Positions 54,878-64,000 of a stretch of 64,000 nt of DNA are shown in pieces. The DNA lies in assembly GCA_001029295.1 (NCBI GenBank), contig LDXJ01000064.1:124001-188000 (forward strand). The letters are read 5' to 3'. Below the pieces are notes generated by a model that saw nothing but the letters and a program-made list of their open reading frames with translations, was not told where the DNA came from and did not search any database. This DNA comes from Peptococcaceae bacterium CEB3 (lineage in GTDB: Bacteria; Bacillota; Desulfitobacteriia; Desulfitobacteriales; Desulfitobacteriaceae). The first letter of the stretch is position 1. Each line of letters opens with the position of its first letter. A program made the translations under genes and the position numbers.

Positions 54878-55029
54878 CAGGAAAATCGCTGTGGCCGCCC
54901 GTCCCGCTCAGGGGACAGGGCGGCTTCCTTCATGAACTCAGGATTATTTTCCCAGAGGAATAACAAATTTGGGCCTCTTGCCATATTCTGTATTAGGTCC
55001 AGGGAGTGAATGAGAAAGGAGGAGGTATA

Positions 55030-55137
55030 ATGGCTTACGGTGTAGATGGGTGCGGAAGCGGACCGAACTTCTTGCCCGGAATTGCGGTCGTCGTGGTGAT
55101 TATTCTCCTGTTAATCGCGATGGGTATTGTTTTCTAA
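55030..55137 (+). CDS. YjcZ-type spore microprotein 1 (35 aa)
   Basis: Begins MAYGVDGCGSG and ends in a single hydrophobic helix (GIAVVVVIILLLIAMGIVF). First of four similar tandem genes. A strong AAGGAGG precedes ATG 55030. The family is associated with spore coats or membranes in Bacilli and Clostridia; its mechanism is unknown. Confidence 0.8.
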   Translation: MAYGVDGCGSGPNFLPGIAVVVVIILLLIAMGIVF

Positions 55138-55196
55138 GAAACGAATCGTCCAACTAACGTAAGTCCAATTAACGTAATTTGAGAGGAGGAAATAGA

Positions 55197-55367
55197 ATGT
55201 ACGGATACGGTGGTGGATTTGGTGGTTACGGGGGTTACGGTGCGAATCCTTGCTGCGCGACTCCGGTCATGGCCGCTCCGGCCACAGGTGGAGCCGGCTG
55301 GGGTGTCGGCGTCGGGATTATCGCCATTGCAATTCTTATACTGATTGCTCTGGGCGTGATTTTCTAA
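55197..55367 (+). CDS. YjcZ-type spore microprotein 2 (56 aa)
   Basis: A Gly/Tyr-rich N-terminus (MYGYGGGFGGYGGYG) with NPCCATP is followed by the same C-terminal helix (GVGIIAIAILILIALGVIF). GAGGAGG precedes ATG 55197. It is a tandem paralogue of its neighbours. Confidence 0.82.
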   Translation: MYGYGGGFGGYGGYGANPCCATPVMAAPATGGAGWGVGVGIIAIAILILIALGVIF

Positions 55368-55425
55368 GAGGGAAAGCTGACGTGACTCCTGACTCAGAAC
55401 AAAGCGATAAAGGAGGTTCATTAAA

Positions 55426-55527
55426 ATGGCATTTGGTGCAGGTGCAGCAGCCGGTGGTTGGGGTGCAGGAATTGCTATCGTAGTCGTTATCATCCTGCTT
55501 CTCATCGCTTTGGGTATTGTATTCTAA
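55426..55527 (+). CDS. YjcZ-type spore microprotein 3 (33 aa)
   Basis: Short Ala/Gly N-terminus (MAFGAGAAAGGWGAG) plus a hydrophobic helix nearly identical to that of microprotein 1. AAGGAGG lies upstream of ATG 55426. Confidence 0.8.
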   Translation: MAFGAGAAAGGWGAGIAIVVVIILLLIALGIVF

Positions 55528-55563
55528 CTGGATCACGTTTAAAGCTGAAGCGGGGGTGAGATT

Positions 55564-55683
55564 GTGTACGGCGGATACGGTTACGGCGGAGGTTGCGGCG
55601 GAGGTTACGGTGGTCACGGTATCGGAGCGGGGATTATTGCCATCGCCATTCTGATCCTCATCGCCTTGGGTGTAATCTTCTAG
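55564..55683 (+). CDS. YjcZ-type spore microprotein 4 (39 aa)
   Basis: Gly/Tyr-rich start (MYGGYGYGGGCGGGYGG) and a terminal helix like microprotein 2 (AIAILILIALGVIF). Read from GTG 55564 behind GCGGGGGTGAG. Microproteins 2 and 4, and 1 and 3, form two similar pairs. Confidence 0.78.
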   Translation: MYGGYGYGGGCGGGYGGHGIGAGIIAIAILILIALGVIF

Positions 55684-55794
55684 AACAGGGAAAAGGCAGC
55701 AGCTCTTGTCAAAGACAAGGGCTGCCCCTGACAGGGCCTGATTAACCCGGCAGTGCCGAAACGGCGACTATGAGTGTAAGGAGGCGATTCCAAG

Positions 55795-56061
55795 ATGTGT
55801 GGTTGCCCCATCGTTTGTCCCCCTCGGTATGTTGTGCATGATTACTACACGCCACAAGTAGTTCCGGTCATTCACCCTGTCGTGAATATCAACCGGCAAA
55901 ATATCGTGAGTGTTCCTCAGCATGTGGTTCAGCCGCTGCAGACGAATGTCACGGTCAATCGGGGCTTCGTTCCCGGTGCGCAGGCGTTTCCTGCTGGCGG
56001 CGGATTCGGAGGCTTCGGCGGGTTCGGAGGCTTCGGCGGATCCAATCGTCTGTTCTTTTAA
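55795..56061 (+). CDS. CotD-like spore coat protein
   Basis: 88 residues, starting MCGCPIVCPPRYVVHDYYTPQ. It has a His/Val/Asn-rich middle and a Gly-Phe repeat tail (GGFGGFGGFGGFGG). The composition and the N-terminus resemble CotD-type inner-coat proteins. TAAGGAGG precedes ATG 55795. It sits next to the YjcZ-type cluster, supporting a spore-surface role. Confidence 0.75.
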   Translation: MCGCPIVCPPRYVVHDYYTPQVVPVIHPVVNINRQNIVSVPQHVVQPLQTNVTVNRGFVPGAQAFPAGGGFGGFGGFGGFGGSNRLFF

Positions 56062-56409
56062 AAACCGCTGAGTGAGCTCGTTTAACTTTAGTTGAATATC
56101 GAGATTCCGGTGGGGGGTCTACCCCCGCCGGAGCAAAGTACCGGGAACCACGTCCACTTATGGAAGTCGGAGCAGCCGGGTCGATCAGACATTACCAGGC
56201 TGGACTTCGAACCACTCCCACTTCATAGAAGCGGAAGTCTCGCGATTGGATGAAGCTAAAATTCCTGGACTTTCAGGGAAGGGCGCCTTGTCAGACATAG
56301 AACAAAGAGGTGACCGCAGGCTTATGCGGCCGCTGTCTGCCGCACCGGATGGCAGGCATGGATGACCTTCCCGCCCTTGGGTCATACTAGGGCGTGAGGG
56401 GGGCTTGCG
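56062..56409. other. Gene-free stretch after the coat gene
   Basis: A 348-bp stretch holding a GC-rich hairpin (CCGGTGGGGG / CCCCCGCCGG, about 56107-56131) without a T-run. I see no supported gene. Confidence 0.4.
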
Positions 56410-56856
56410 ATGGGGCTGGGCGAATGGATACTGGTGGAGGGCCTTCTGGTTTGGGCGGGCGGCCTAACGTTTTTTGGCGGCATCCGCGGAGTTTTGGCGT
56501 CGGCCGTGGTGGTAACGGTTTTGAACTTCCTGATGAACGGGAATCCGGGGTTTTGGTTTTGGGAAGCCATCCTAATAGTCGGGAGCGGCAGCGGAATTAT
56601 TCTCCTCTACTTTGTCGGACATAAAATCGGAGAACAAGGGGTGGTCCAGGGACTGACAGGGGGTTTGATCAGCCTTGTCCTCTTTGGCGTGTTTTTCACT
56701 CCGGTGCTGGGGCTTCTGGCCTGGGCTTTGCTGGTGGGTACCGGGCTCATTCCCAAACTAAAACGTAAGCAGGTGGTTTGGAGTCTGATGCCGTCTTTGT
56801 GCCGGATCATTCTCAGCTTGGCTTGGATCCTTTTGGGGAACCTGATGATCTCGTGA
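56410..56856 (+). CDS. Small integral membrane protein (DUF456-like)
   Basis: 148 residues with four to five hydrophobic segments and a glycine-rich central loop (HKIGEQGVVQGLTGG). It resembles DUF456-type membrane proteins in size and layout but I cannot assign it firmly. ATG 56410 follows GAGGGGGG. Function unknown. Confidence 0.55.
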   Translation: MGLGEWILVEGLLVWAGGLTFFGGIRGVLASAVVVTVLNFLMNGNPGFWFWEAILIVGSGSGIILLYFVGHKIGEQGVVQGLTGGLISLVLFGVFFTPVLGLLAWALLVGTGLIPKLKRKQVVWSLMPSLCRIILSLAWILLGNLMIS

Positions 56857-57012
56857 GGGGATAAGCGAAAAAACACTTGCGTTCGCAAGACTAATTTGAT
56901 ACTCTAATCATAAAGTGAATCGTCAGGCTTGCAGGCTGGGCTCTCGTTGGGCAACGGAATATCCGTGGGACTTCCTCAGGGTGGAGGTCCTTTATTTTGT
57001 CCTACATAAAAG

Positions 57013-57102
57013 CGTATATCTCTCGCAGGATAAGAAAACTTGCGTCGGCCGCCTTGATTCAACCGATCGATCGCTTGAGCGATCGCACCAGCCAAGTTTT
57101 CG
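57013..57102. repeat. Dispersed structured repeat, copy 2
   Basis: Same element as at 35963-36050: AGGATAAGAAAACTTGC at the left, a GCGATCGC-containing palindromic core (ATCGCTTGAGCGAT), and AGCCAAGTTTTC at the right. Arms GAAAACTTG / CAAGTTTTC are exact inverse complements. It occupies most of the 56857-57162 gap before the CDF gene. Confidence 0.78.
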
Positions 57103-57162
57103 TATGAAAATGAGTTTTCTGTATGTTGCGGGCTTTCAGGGAAAAAACGGGGAGTGACGCGT

Positions 57163-58149
57163 GTGAACAAGACCGGTGTGGCAACGCTGTCTGTGGCTTC
57201 AAATGGCGTCTTGGCGTTGGGCAAAGTGTTTGTCGGTCTTTGGAGCGGATCTGTCAGTATTATTTCCGAGGGCATTCACTCAGGCATCGACCTCTTGGCT
57301 TCCGTGATTGCCCTCTTCGCGGTGCGGGAATCGGGCAAGCCGGCCGATGTGCGGCATGCTTACGGGCACGGGAAAATAGAAAATGTTTCCGGAACCATTG
57401 AGGCTGCCTTGATTTTCTTCGCGGCGCTCTGGATTATTCTTGAGGCTATCCGGAAAATCAGCACCGGGGTTGAGGTGAACAATTACGGCTGGGGCCTTCT
57501 GATCATGGGAGGGTCGACGGTCATCAACTTTATCGTTTCGGGCCAGCTCATGAGGGTGGCGAAGAAAACGGATTCCATTGCTCTTGAAGCCGATGCGCTC
57601 CATTTGCGCACTGATGTCTATACCTCGGGCGGGGTTTTTCTCGGTCTGGTGCTGATCAAAGTGACGGGCTGGACTTGGCTGGACCCGCTGGTGGCTATCC
57701 TGGTGGCCTTGCTGATCATCAAGGCAGCTTATAACCTGACCAAGGAGTCTTTCATGCCCTTGGTGGATGTCAGTCTGCCCGAAACGGAACAGAGGGTTAT
57801 TCAGGGCATCATTAACCGGCACGCGCAGGAATTCGTTGATTTTCACGATCTGCGGACACGTAAGGCCGGGGCGGAACGCTACATCGACCTGCATTTGGTG
57901 GTGCCGAAATATGCCTCAGTGGCTAAAGTACACGCTTTGTGCGATGCCATCGAGCAGGAAATCAACGCGGCCTTGCCAGGCGCTTCCGTTCTGATTCACG
58001 CGGAGCCCTGCACCCAAGTTGACGATAGCTGTCACAAATGTCAAGAGATGGCGGAGGACGGAGTGTGCAACTATTGCCGGGATAAAAAAACTTGCCCCAG
58101 GGCAGGAATCCGATCATCCAAGAGCGAAAAAGTGTTTAACGATGATTAA
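57163..58149 (+). CDS. Cation-diffusion-facilitator transporter with a C-terminal Cys cluster
   Basis: 328 residues. About six transmembrane helices, metal sites HSGID and DALHLRTD on helices 2 and 5, then a cytosolic CDF domain. It exports Zn, Fe, Mn or similar divalent ions. The extra ~40-residue tail carries several cysteines (CHKC, CNYC, C) and may bind metal. GTG 57163 is preferred (GGGGAG 8 bases upstream) over GTG 57154. Confidence 0.9.
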   Translation: MNKTGVATLSVASNGVLALGKVFVGLWSGSVSIISEGIHSGIDLLASVIALFAVRESGKPADVRHAYGHGKIENVSGTIEAALIFFAALWIILEAIRKISTGVEVNNYGWGLLIMGGSTVINFIVSGQLMRVAKKTDSIALEADALHLRTDVYTSGGVFLGLVLIKVTGWTWLDPLVAILVALLIIKAAYNLTKESFMPLVDVSLPETEQRVIQGIINRHAQEFVDFHDLRTRKAGAERYIDLHLVVPKYASVAKVHALCDAIEQEINAALPGASVLIHAEPCTQVDDSCHKCQEMAEDGVCNYCRDKKTCPRAGIRSSKSEKVFNDD

Positions 58150-58201
58150 AAGGCAGGATGTTTAGGGATGGTAGAAGGCGGGAGAAGGCAGGAGATTGAA
58201 A

Positions 58202-58513
58202 GTGGTCATCTTAATCCTTTCATTGGCGTTTGCTCTACTGGTAGCCGTATTTGCCCTGCAGAACGCTAATCCGGTCGCGATCCGGTTTTTTTGGACGGAG
58301 GCCAGGGTCCCGTTGGTTCTAATTATCTTGGGTTCCGCTTTCGCCGGCGCGATTGTGACCGTGCTATTGGCGTTATGGCGAGAGTTCCGCGGGAAACGAA
58401 AAGGCCAGGCGGCCGAAAACCCTGCCGCGGAAGCCGGCGAGGGCCTGGGCGGAGCCGAGGGGGAGGGGCCCGGCGACAAGAGCGGGCCAAAGCATGAACC
58501 CGCAGGCAAATAG
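58202..58513 (+). CDS. lapA: LapA-domain small membrane protein
   Basis: 103 residues. Two transmembrane helices separated by NANPVAIRFFW, the hallmark of LapA/DUF1049 proteins, and a charged Gly/Glu-rich tail. In enterobacteria LapA helps control LPS assembly; in Gram-positives the role is unknown. GTG 58202 follows CAGGAG; TTG 58196 is too close to it. Its stop codon lies in a 44-bp tandem repeat. Confidence 0.75.
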   Translation: MVILILSLAFALLVAVFALQNANPVAIRFFWTEARVPLVLIILGSAFAGAIVTVLLALWREFRGKRKGQAAENPAAEAGEGLGGAEGEGPGDKSGPKHEPAGK

Positions 58514-58612
58514 TGTACGACGGAAGCGGCCCAAAGCACATACTTGGAGGTAAATAGTCTGCGCCGCAAGCGGCCAAAAGCATGAACTTGGAGGTAAACA
58601 GTGTGCGACGGA
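58481..58612. repeat. Three exact-length 44-bp tandem repeats joining lapA and recJ
   Basis: Units start at 58481, 58525 and 58569. Unit 1 contains the lapA stop codon; unit 3 contains the recJ ribosome-binding site (TTGGAGG) and GTG start. Unit 2 carries another copy of TTGGAGGTAAAYAG with no ORF after it. Confidence 0.92.
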
Positions 58613-61236
58613 CCTGGTCTTTGCCTGACGCGCCGGGGGGAACGGCGCAACTTGTTGAAACTCTGGCGATTTCCCCGGCGGTGGCGCAAATTCTGGTTCA
58701 GCGCGGAACGGTGAGGGTAGAGGATGCGGCGGATTTCCTGCGTCCGACCCTTTTTAATTTGTCTTCCCCTTTTCGCTTTAGGGCGATGTCGCCGGCTGTG
58801 GAGCGTTTACGGCGCGCCCGGCAGGCGGGGGAAAAAGTGTTGGTGTACGGGGATTACGATGTCGACGGAGTCACCAGTGTGGCCTTACTCTACAGGGTGT
58901 TGAAAAGCTTGGACTTTAAAGGGGTTGCCTACATTCCTCATAGACTGGAAGAAGGGTACGGCTTGCACCGGGAGGCGATCGACCGGGCCGCGGCGGCCGG
59001 AGTGAGTGTCATCATCACGGTGGATTGCGGGATAACGGCGGTTGACGAGGTCGAATACGCCGGGAAATTGGGCCTGGACGTCATCATCACGGATCACCAC
59101 GAACCGGCGGAGACCCTGCCCGAAGCCAAGGCGGTGCTTAACCCGAAACTGGAGGAACAAGGCCCCTTCTCGGATTTAGCGGGTGTCGGCGTGGCCTTCA
59201 AATTGGCCCAGGCTTTGCTTCGCACTCTAAAGGAGGGCCTATCCGGGCAGAAACTGCCGACGGAGAGAGAATTGCTCGACCTGGTGGCTCTGGGGACCAT
59301 CGCGGATGTAGTTCCTCTGGTGGGAGAAAACCGGATCATTGTGCAGCAAGGACTTTTGCAGATGCGGGAAAGCGCCCGCGTCGGCCTCACGGCTCTGCTG
59401 AAAGAATGCGGCTTAGCCGGCAAGCCCCTGAAAGCCGGTCAGATTGCTTTCATGGCAGCTCCCAGAATCAATGCCGCGGGCCGCATGGACAACGCCAAGG
59501 CGGGCTTGGAGCTTTTGATCACCGCCAATGAGGAGCGGGCCGGGGAGTTGGCCAGGTTTCTGAACCACGAAAACCAAGTGCGCCAGGAGACAGAGAAGAG
59601 GATTTTAGCCGAGGCGGTGACGCAGCTTGAGCAGGGCCCCTTGCCCAGGGTCATCGTTTTGGCTGCCTCAGGCTGGCACCCAGGGGTGATCGGGATCGTG
59701 GCTTCCCGCCTGGTGGAGCGTTATTACCGGCCCGTTTTTCTGGCGGCGGTCGAAGGTGAGGAAGCCAAAGGTTCAGCTCGGGGAATTCCCGGGTACCATG
59801 TCCTGGAGGAGTTGAAGACCCAGGCCGGCCTGTTGCGGCACTTTGGCGGGCATCGCCAAGCGGCCGGTTTTTCCCTGGCTGCGGAGAACCTCGAGCTTTT
59901 GCGGGCGGGATTGAACCGGGGGGCGGAAACGCTTCCCCAGGATATTTTCAGGGAAACTCTGATGATCGACGGAAAGGTTTCCTTGGAGGACCTCAACGAA
60001 GAGCTGTTTGAAGAACTGGAACAACTGGCTCCTTTCGGCTGCGGAAATCCCGGACCACTGCTCGGCGCAGCCGAGGTGCCGCTTGTCGGCCTGGCTACTG
60101 TGGGCAAAGAGGGGGCTCATCTAAAACTGCGTCTGGGTCCCGAAGGAAGTTGGGAAGGGATCGCTTACCGGCAGGGTGGGCGTTCGGCGGAACTGCAGCA
60201 AGAGGATCGGCTCGATCTGGCCTTTGGCTTAGATATGAATACTTTTCGGGGCCAGAGGAAGCTCCAGCTGGTGATTCGCGATCTTGAGTGCCGGGCCCTG
60301 TGGCAGAGACGGACCGCCGCGGGGAAAGAGGAGATAACGGCTGCCGCAGCGGGGGTGGAGAAGATAAGCGCCTCTGAGCCGGGGATATCCGGGAAAGCGT
60401 GGCCAGTCGGGGGCCCGGCAGCAGAATCTTGGCCCGCGGCGGCGGAAGCGGGTGCTGCGCAAGCGGTGGCGAGGACGGCGCAGGCGGAAGTAGCGGTAAC
60501 GGGGGACGGGGCGGAAGCTGCCCAGAGGGGGCCTCGGGAGTCGGATGGGTCCCTCGTCGCGCGTCCACGGGTTGAATGGCTCGACTGGCGTGGCTTGAAT
60601 CGTTCCGCTTGGCTGTCCAAGGCGGAGGGAAAACGGGTCATGGTTTGGTTTCAGTCCCGCTTGCTGGCTCTGGAGGATTTTCTCGGGGGCGGCAAGGGGA
60701 GTGCGGTCCCAGTGGTGGGAGGAGAAAGCCGGAGTCCGTTCTTGTCTGGGAAAGCCCGGGATCGGGAGCCGCTTGAGACGTTGGGTGTAGTGGCCGGTCT
60801 GCCGGAAACGGAAGACGAGCTTGACCGGGCGTTGACAGTTTTAGCGTCCTATGGGGTGCGGCAAATAGCTTTGGCTGAGTTTCACGACCTGGCAGCCCTC
60901 AAACGAGAATTGGGTTATTGGGAGCGAGGGGAATTGGCGGACATTTACCGGGAACTGCAAAGGTTGGGACGGGAGCACAATCCCTTTCTCTGGGGTGGAG
61001 AGGGATCCTTGAGTGCCCTCAGAATATTTGAGGAACTCGGCTTTCTGCGTTGTCTGGGTGGAACGGAGCCGTGGCTGGTCGAGTTTCTGTCTCCCACCGG
61101 AAAAATTGATTTACGAAGATCATTGCGTTATTATTGTGCCGAGAAACGCTGGGAAAAGGTCCTCATCCTGCAGCGCCGCTGGACGGAAACCTCGCTTTGG
61201 GCTCTCAGACAAGAATGGATGGATAAAGAAAGGTGA
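58603..61236 (+). CDS. recJ: Single-strand DNA exonuclease RecJ
   Basis: 877 residues, longer than the ~570-800 usual. DHH-phosphoesterase motifs [23 protein letters not shown] and [14 protein letters not shown]1 motif GGHRQAAGF; then an OB-like domain. An Ala/Glu/Gly-rich low-complexity linker (~residues 575-655) precedes a C-terminal extension seen in Firmicutes RecJ. GTG 58603 follows TTGGAGG; ATG 58582 lacks a site. Its stop overlaps the apt leader. Confidence 0.95.
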   Translation: MRRTWSLPDAPGGTAQLVETLAISPAVAQILVQRGTVRVEDAADFLRPTLFNLSSPFRFRAMSPAVERLRRARQAGEKVLVYGDYDVDGVTSVALLYRVLKSLDFKGVAYIPHRLEEGYGLHREAIDRAAAAGVSVIITVDCGITAVDEVEYAGKLGLDVIITDHHEPAETLPEAKAVLNPKLEEQGPFSDLAGVGVAFKLAQALLRTLKEGLSGQKLPTERELLDLVALGTIADVVPLVGENRIIVQQGLLQMRESARVGLTALLKECGLAGKPLKAGQIAFMAAPRINAAGRMDNAKAGLELLITANEERAGELARFLNHENQVRQETEKRILAEAVTQLEQGPLPRVIVLAASGWHPGVIGIVASRLVERYYRPVFLAAVEGEEAKGSARGIPGYHVLEELKTQAGLLRHFGGHRQAAGFSLAAENLELLRAGLNRGAETLPQDIFRETLMIDGKVSLEDLNEELFEELEQLAPFGCGNPGPLLGAAEVPLVGLATVGKEGAHLKLRLGPEGSWEGIAYRQGGRSAELQQEDRLDLAFGLDMNTFRGQRKLQLVIRDLECRALWQRRTAAGKEEITAAAAGVEKISASEPGISGKAWPVGGPAAESWPAAAEAGAAQAVARTAQAEVAVTGDGAEAAQRGPRESDGSLVARPRVEWLDWRGLNRSAWLSKAEGKRVMVWFQSRLLALEDFLGGGKGSAVPVVGGESRSPFLSGKARDREPLETLGVVAGLPETEDELDRALTVLASYGVRQIALAEFHDLAALKRELGYWERGELADIYRELQRLGREHNPFLWGGEGSLSALRIFEELGFLRCLGGTEPWLVEFLSPTGKIDLRRSLRYYCAEKRWEKVLILQRRWTETSLWALRQEWMDKER

Positions 61237-61241
61237 TAGTG

Positions 61242-61757
61242 ATGGACTTTGCCCAAGAAATCCGGGTCATAGAGGACTTTCCCAAAGCAGGGGTATCTTT
61301 TAAAGACATTACCACCCTGCTTAAGAACGGAAAAGCTTATCACCAAGCGGTTGAGGCTTTGGTGGAAGCGATCGGACCTTGGCAGCCTGAGCTGATTGTC
61401 GGTCCGGAAGCGCGCGGGTTTCTTCTCGGGGCGCCGGTGGCCTACGCCCTGGGGCTGGGATTTGTTCCCGTTCGGAAAGCCGGCAAACTCCCGGCCGCAA
61501 CGGTAGCCCAGACTTACGCGTTGGAATACGGCTTTGATACTCTGGAAGTCCATGCCGATGCTATCCGCGAGGGACAACGGGTCGTGCTCGTCGACGACCT
61601 GCTGGCTACCGGGGGGACCATGTGGGCCACGGCCAATTTGCTGCGCAAAGTAGGAGCGGAGGTAGCGGGCATGGGCTTCCTGATTGAGTTGACTTTTCTG
61701 AAAGGCAGGGATAAACTCAGTGATTATCCGGTTTTTTCGCTGGTTCAGTATGACTGA
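61242..61757 (+). CDS. apt: Adenine phosphoribosyltransferase
   Basis: 171 residues. Purine-salvage enzyme making AMP from adenine and PRPP. PRPP motif [13 protein letters not shown], and the N-terminal [21 protein letters not shown] typical of Apt. ATG 61242 is preferred over GTG 61233, which overlaps the recJ stop. The recJ-apt-relA order is widespread in Firmicutes. Confidence 0.96.
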   Translation: MDFAQEIRVIEDFPKAGVSFKDITTLLKNGKAYHQAVEALVEAIGPWQPELIVGPEARGFLLGAPVAYALGLGFVPVRKAGKLPAATVAQTYALEYGFDTLEVHADAIREGQRVVLVDDLLATGGTMWATANLLRKVGAEVAGMGFLIELTFLKGRDKLSDYPVFSLVQYD

Positions 61758-61848
61758 AGTTCCGCTTCTTCGCCGGTGCCGGCCGGTTCAGCCGGGGAGC
61801 CGGCGTGTGGCGGGGGAATCCGACTGCTAGTAGGAGAGGGGCCCAGGT

Positions 61849-64000
61849 ATGTCCATTGATGAACTTATGGAAAAAGTCCGGAAGTCCATTCCACCGGAAC
61901 GGACCAAGGTTATTGAACGGGCCTACCGGTTTGCCGCCGACGCTCACCGGGGACAGCTGCGCAACTCGGGGGAGGATTATATCGAGCACCCCCTCGAAGT
62001 CGCCATGATTCTGGCCGAGCTGGAATTGGACGAGCCGACGATCGCGGCCGGTCTGCTGCACGATGTGATCGAAGACACTTCCTGCACGCGTCAGGACATA
62101 GAGAAGGAGTTTGGCGCGGAAATTGCCCTGCTGGTGGATGGGGTCACGAAGCTGGGACGGCTGGAATACAAGTCAAAGGTTGAACTCCAAGTGGAAAACC
62201 TGCGCAAAATGTTTCTGGCCATGGCCAAGGACATTCGCGTCATTCTGATAAAACTGGCAGACCGCCTGCATAATATGCGCACTCTTAAATACCATTCGGA
62301 GCAGAAACAAAAAGAGATTGCCCAGGAGACCTTGGAGATATTTGCTCCTCTGGCCAACCGCCTGGGAATTTTCCGGATTAAATGGGAACTGGAGGACCTG
62401 TCCTTTCGTTATTTGAAACCGCAGGAATACTATGATCTGGTCGAGGGAATCGCCTTAAAAAGAAGGGAACGGGAGGCCCAGATCAACGAGGTCATCGACC
62501 AGATGAGCCAGCGTCTGACGGAAGTCGGGATCAAAGCGGATATCTCCGGCCGGCCGAAACATTTGTACAGTATCTACCGTAAGATGGTCATCCAAAACAA
62601 AGAGTTAAGCGAAATTTACGATTTGACAGCCATACGGGTAATTGTGGATTCTGTCAACGATTGTTACGGTGCCCTCGGGATCATCCATACCTTATGGAAA
62701 CCTATTCCCGGTCGGTTTAAGGATTACATTGCCATGCCCAAGCCCAACATGTATCAGTCCCTGCACACGACTTTGGTGGGTGCCCACGGGGAACCTTTTG
62801 AAGTTCAGATCCGCACCTGGGAAATGCACCGCACTTGTGAATACGGTATCGCGGCCCATTGGAAATACAAAGAGGGCGGAAAGTCGATCAACACCAATTT
62901 TGAGCAAAAGCTCTCCTGGCTGAGGCAACTCTTGGAATGGCAGCATGATTCGCGCGATGCCGGGGAATTTATGGAATCCTTGAAGATCGATCTATTTGCG
63001 GACACTGTTTTTGTGTTTACACCCAAAGGAGATGTGGTGGAGCTCCCGGCCGACTCCTGCCCGGTCGACTATGCTTACCGCGTGCACACGGATGTGGGGC
63101 ACCGCTGCGTAGGGGCGAAAATTAACGGCCGCATCATCCCCTTGGATTCGAAGCTGAGTAACGGTGACATCGTTGAGATCCTGACCAGCAAACAGGCTAA
63201 CGGCCCCAGTCGGGATTGGCTGAATTTCGTGAAAACGTCCCAGGCGAAGAATAGGATCAGACAGTGGTTTAAGAAAGAGCAAAGGGAAGAAAACATCCTG
63301 CGCGGGCGGGAAAGCTTGGAGAGAGAAGTTCGCAAGCTGGGACTGGAGCCGTTGACGACACTGAAGCCGGACCGGCTCTTGGAGTGGGCCAAAGGATATA
63401 ACTTTACGGCTGTCGAAGACCTTTACGCGGCCATCGGAGACGGTGCGCTCAGCACGAATAAGATTATCTCGCGCCTGCGGGAAGAGATGACGAAGGAGGA
63501 GCGGGAGAACGTTCAGTTGGAAACCCTGACACAGGGGGAGGGAAAGGTTTCGGGGAAGGTTTCGGGGAAGCCCTCCCAGGGTGTCTTGGTCAAGGGTATC
63601 GACAATGTTCTGGTTCGCTTTTCCCATTGCTGCAATCCCCTGCCGGGCGATGAGATCATCGGCTACATTACGCGAGGGCACGGGGTCTCGGTCCACCGGC
63701 GGGACTGCCGGAATTTCAAGGCCCGCAGCCTGGAGGATCAGGAACGCGTGGTCGAAGTGATGTGGGATGAGAACACGGAAACGACCTATTCGGTGGATAT
63801 TCACGTGTCAGTTGGGGATCGCGCCCGCCTGGTGACAGATGTCATGAACGCGGTGATGGATACCCGGACGAATATGCTCGGGATCCATGCCCATGTGGGT
63901 AAAGACAGGGTCGCCCATATCCAGCTGCGGCTGGAAATCCGGAATCTGGAGCATCTCAATTATGTCATCCAGAAAGTCCGGCGGGTCAAAGATGTGTTGG
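61849..64000 (+). CDS. relA: RelA/SpoT (Rel) bifunctional (p)ppGpp synthetase/hydrolase, 3' end missing
   Basis: The first ~717 codons; the gene continues beyond the window. Domains in order: HD hydrolase (HDVIED present, so hydrolase probably active), synthetase (GRPKHLYSIYRKM, YDLTAIRV, YQSLHTT, CEYGIAAHWKYKEG), TGS (PKGDVVELPADSCPVDYAYRVHT), a zinc-finger-like CCNPLPGD region, and the beginning of ACT. It sets stringent-response alarmone levels. ATG 61849 follows TAGGAGAGGGG. Confidence 0.96.
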   Translation, partial: MSIDELMEKVRKSIPPERTKVIERAYRFAADAHRGQLRNSGEDYIEHPLEVAMILAELELDEPTIAAGLLHDVIEDTSCTRQDIEKEFGAEIALLVDGVTKLGRLEYKSKVELQVENLRKMFLAMAKDIRVILIKLADRLHNMRTLKYHSEQKQKEIAQETLEIFAPLANRLGIFRIKWELEDLSFRYLKPQEYYDLVEGIALKRREREAQINEVIDQMSQRLTEVGIKADISGRPKHLYSIYRKMVIQNKELSEIYDLTAIRVIVDSVNDCYGALGIIHTLWKPIPGRFKDYIAMPKPNMYQSLHTTLVGAHGEPFEVQIRTWEMHRTCEYGIAAHWKYKEGGKSINTNFEQKLSWLRQLLEWQHDSRDAGEFMESLKIDLFADTVFVFTPKGDVVELPADSCPVDYAYRVHTDVGHRCVGAKINGRIIPLDSKLSNGDIVEILTSKQANGPSRDWLNFVKTSQAKNRIRQWFKKEQREENILRGRESLEREVRKLGLEPLTTLKPDRLLEWAKGYNFTAVEDLYAAIGDGALSTNKIISRLREEMTKEERENVQLETLTQGEGKVSGKVSGKPSQGVLVKGIDNVLVRFSHCCNPLPGDEIIGYITRGHGVSVHRRDCRNFKARSLEDQERVVEVMWDENTETTYSVDIHVSVGDRARLVTDVMNAVMDTRTNMLGIHAHVGKDRVAHIQLRLEIRNLEHLNYVIQKVRRVKDVL

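Overview
The window looks like a chromosomal segment of an anaerobic, spore-forming Gram-positive bacterium (Clostridia, Peptococcaceae-like; this affiliation is inference). The evidence is an alpha/beta-type SASP with a sigma-G-like promoter, spoIID, YjcZ-type and CotD-like spore microproteins, frequent GTG/TTG starts behind strong GGAGG sites, a one-subunit pyruvate:ferredoxin oxidoreductase, and the Clostridia gene order yebC-ruvCAB-spoIID-queA-tgt-yajC-secDF-recJ-apt-relA. No rRNA, tRNA, CRISPR array or intact IS element was recognised.

Layout. 1-2.2 kb: proA behind six ~62-bp tandem repeats, then a glutaredoxin-like gene. 2.2-28.2 kb: a catabolic island with three sigma-54 operons plus a divergent regulator/hydrolase unit. 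Operon 1 holds a short-chain dehydrogenase, a MeaB-type G-protein, and the large and small subunits of a B12-dependent acyl-CoA mutase. The minus-strand unit holds a metallo-beta-lactamase-fold hydrolase and an AcoR-type sigma-54 activator. Operon 2 holds a large ThDP enzyme, a ferredoxin/radical-SAM fusion, a biotin carrier protein and an OadG-like membrane anchor. Operon 3 holds an HMG-CoA-lyase-like protein, a thiolase, an M24/creatinase-fold protein, an acyl-CoA ligase, a carboxyltransferase, a biotin carboxylase, an isochorismatase-fold hydrolase, a gamma-carbonic anhydrase and PFOR. The three operons share near-identical -24/-12 boxes and paired palindromic upstream sites, so they look like one regulon.

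Interpretation. A ThDP enzyme, a two-subunit B12 mutase and an NAD-dependent dehydrogenase together match the acetone-induced set reported for the sulfate reducers Desulfococcus biacutus and Desulfosarcina cetonica (ketone to branched 2-hydroxyacyl-CoA to linear 3-hydroxyacyl-CoA to 3-ketoacyl-CoA, then thiolysis). I propose a Gram-positive, regulon-scale version of a ketone or branched hydroxyacyl-CoA pathway, enlarged by a biotin-dependent carboxylase and CO2/bicarbonate chemistry. The mutase active-site residues do not match any characterised subfamily I know, so the true substrate is open.

28.4-64 kb: housekeeping and sporulation genes, two divergent P-II genes, a PP2C/Ser-Thr kinase pair, a low-GC TetR/flavoprotein cassette, ilvBN, a lipoprotein polysaccharide deacetylase, a cluster of four spore microproteins, a CDF transporter, recJ, apt and a relA/SpoT homologue cut by the window end. 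A recurring oddity is short tandem repeats at gene edges whose first or last unit contains the neighbouring gene's stop codon or ribosome-binding site.
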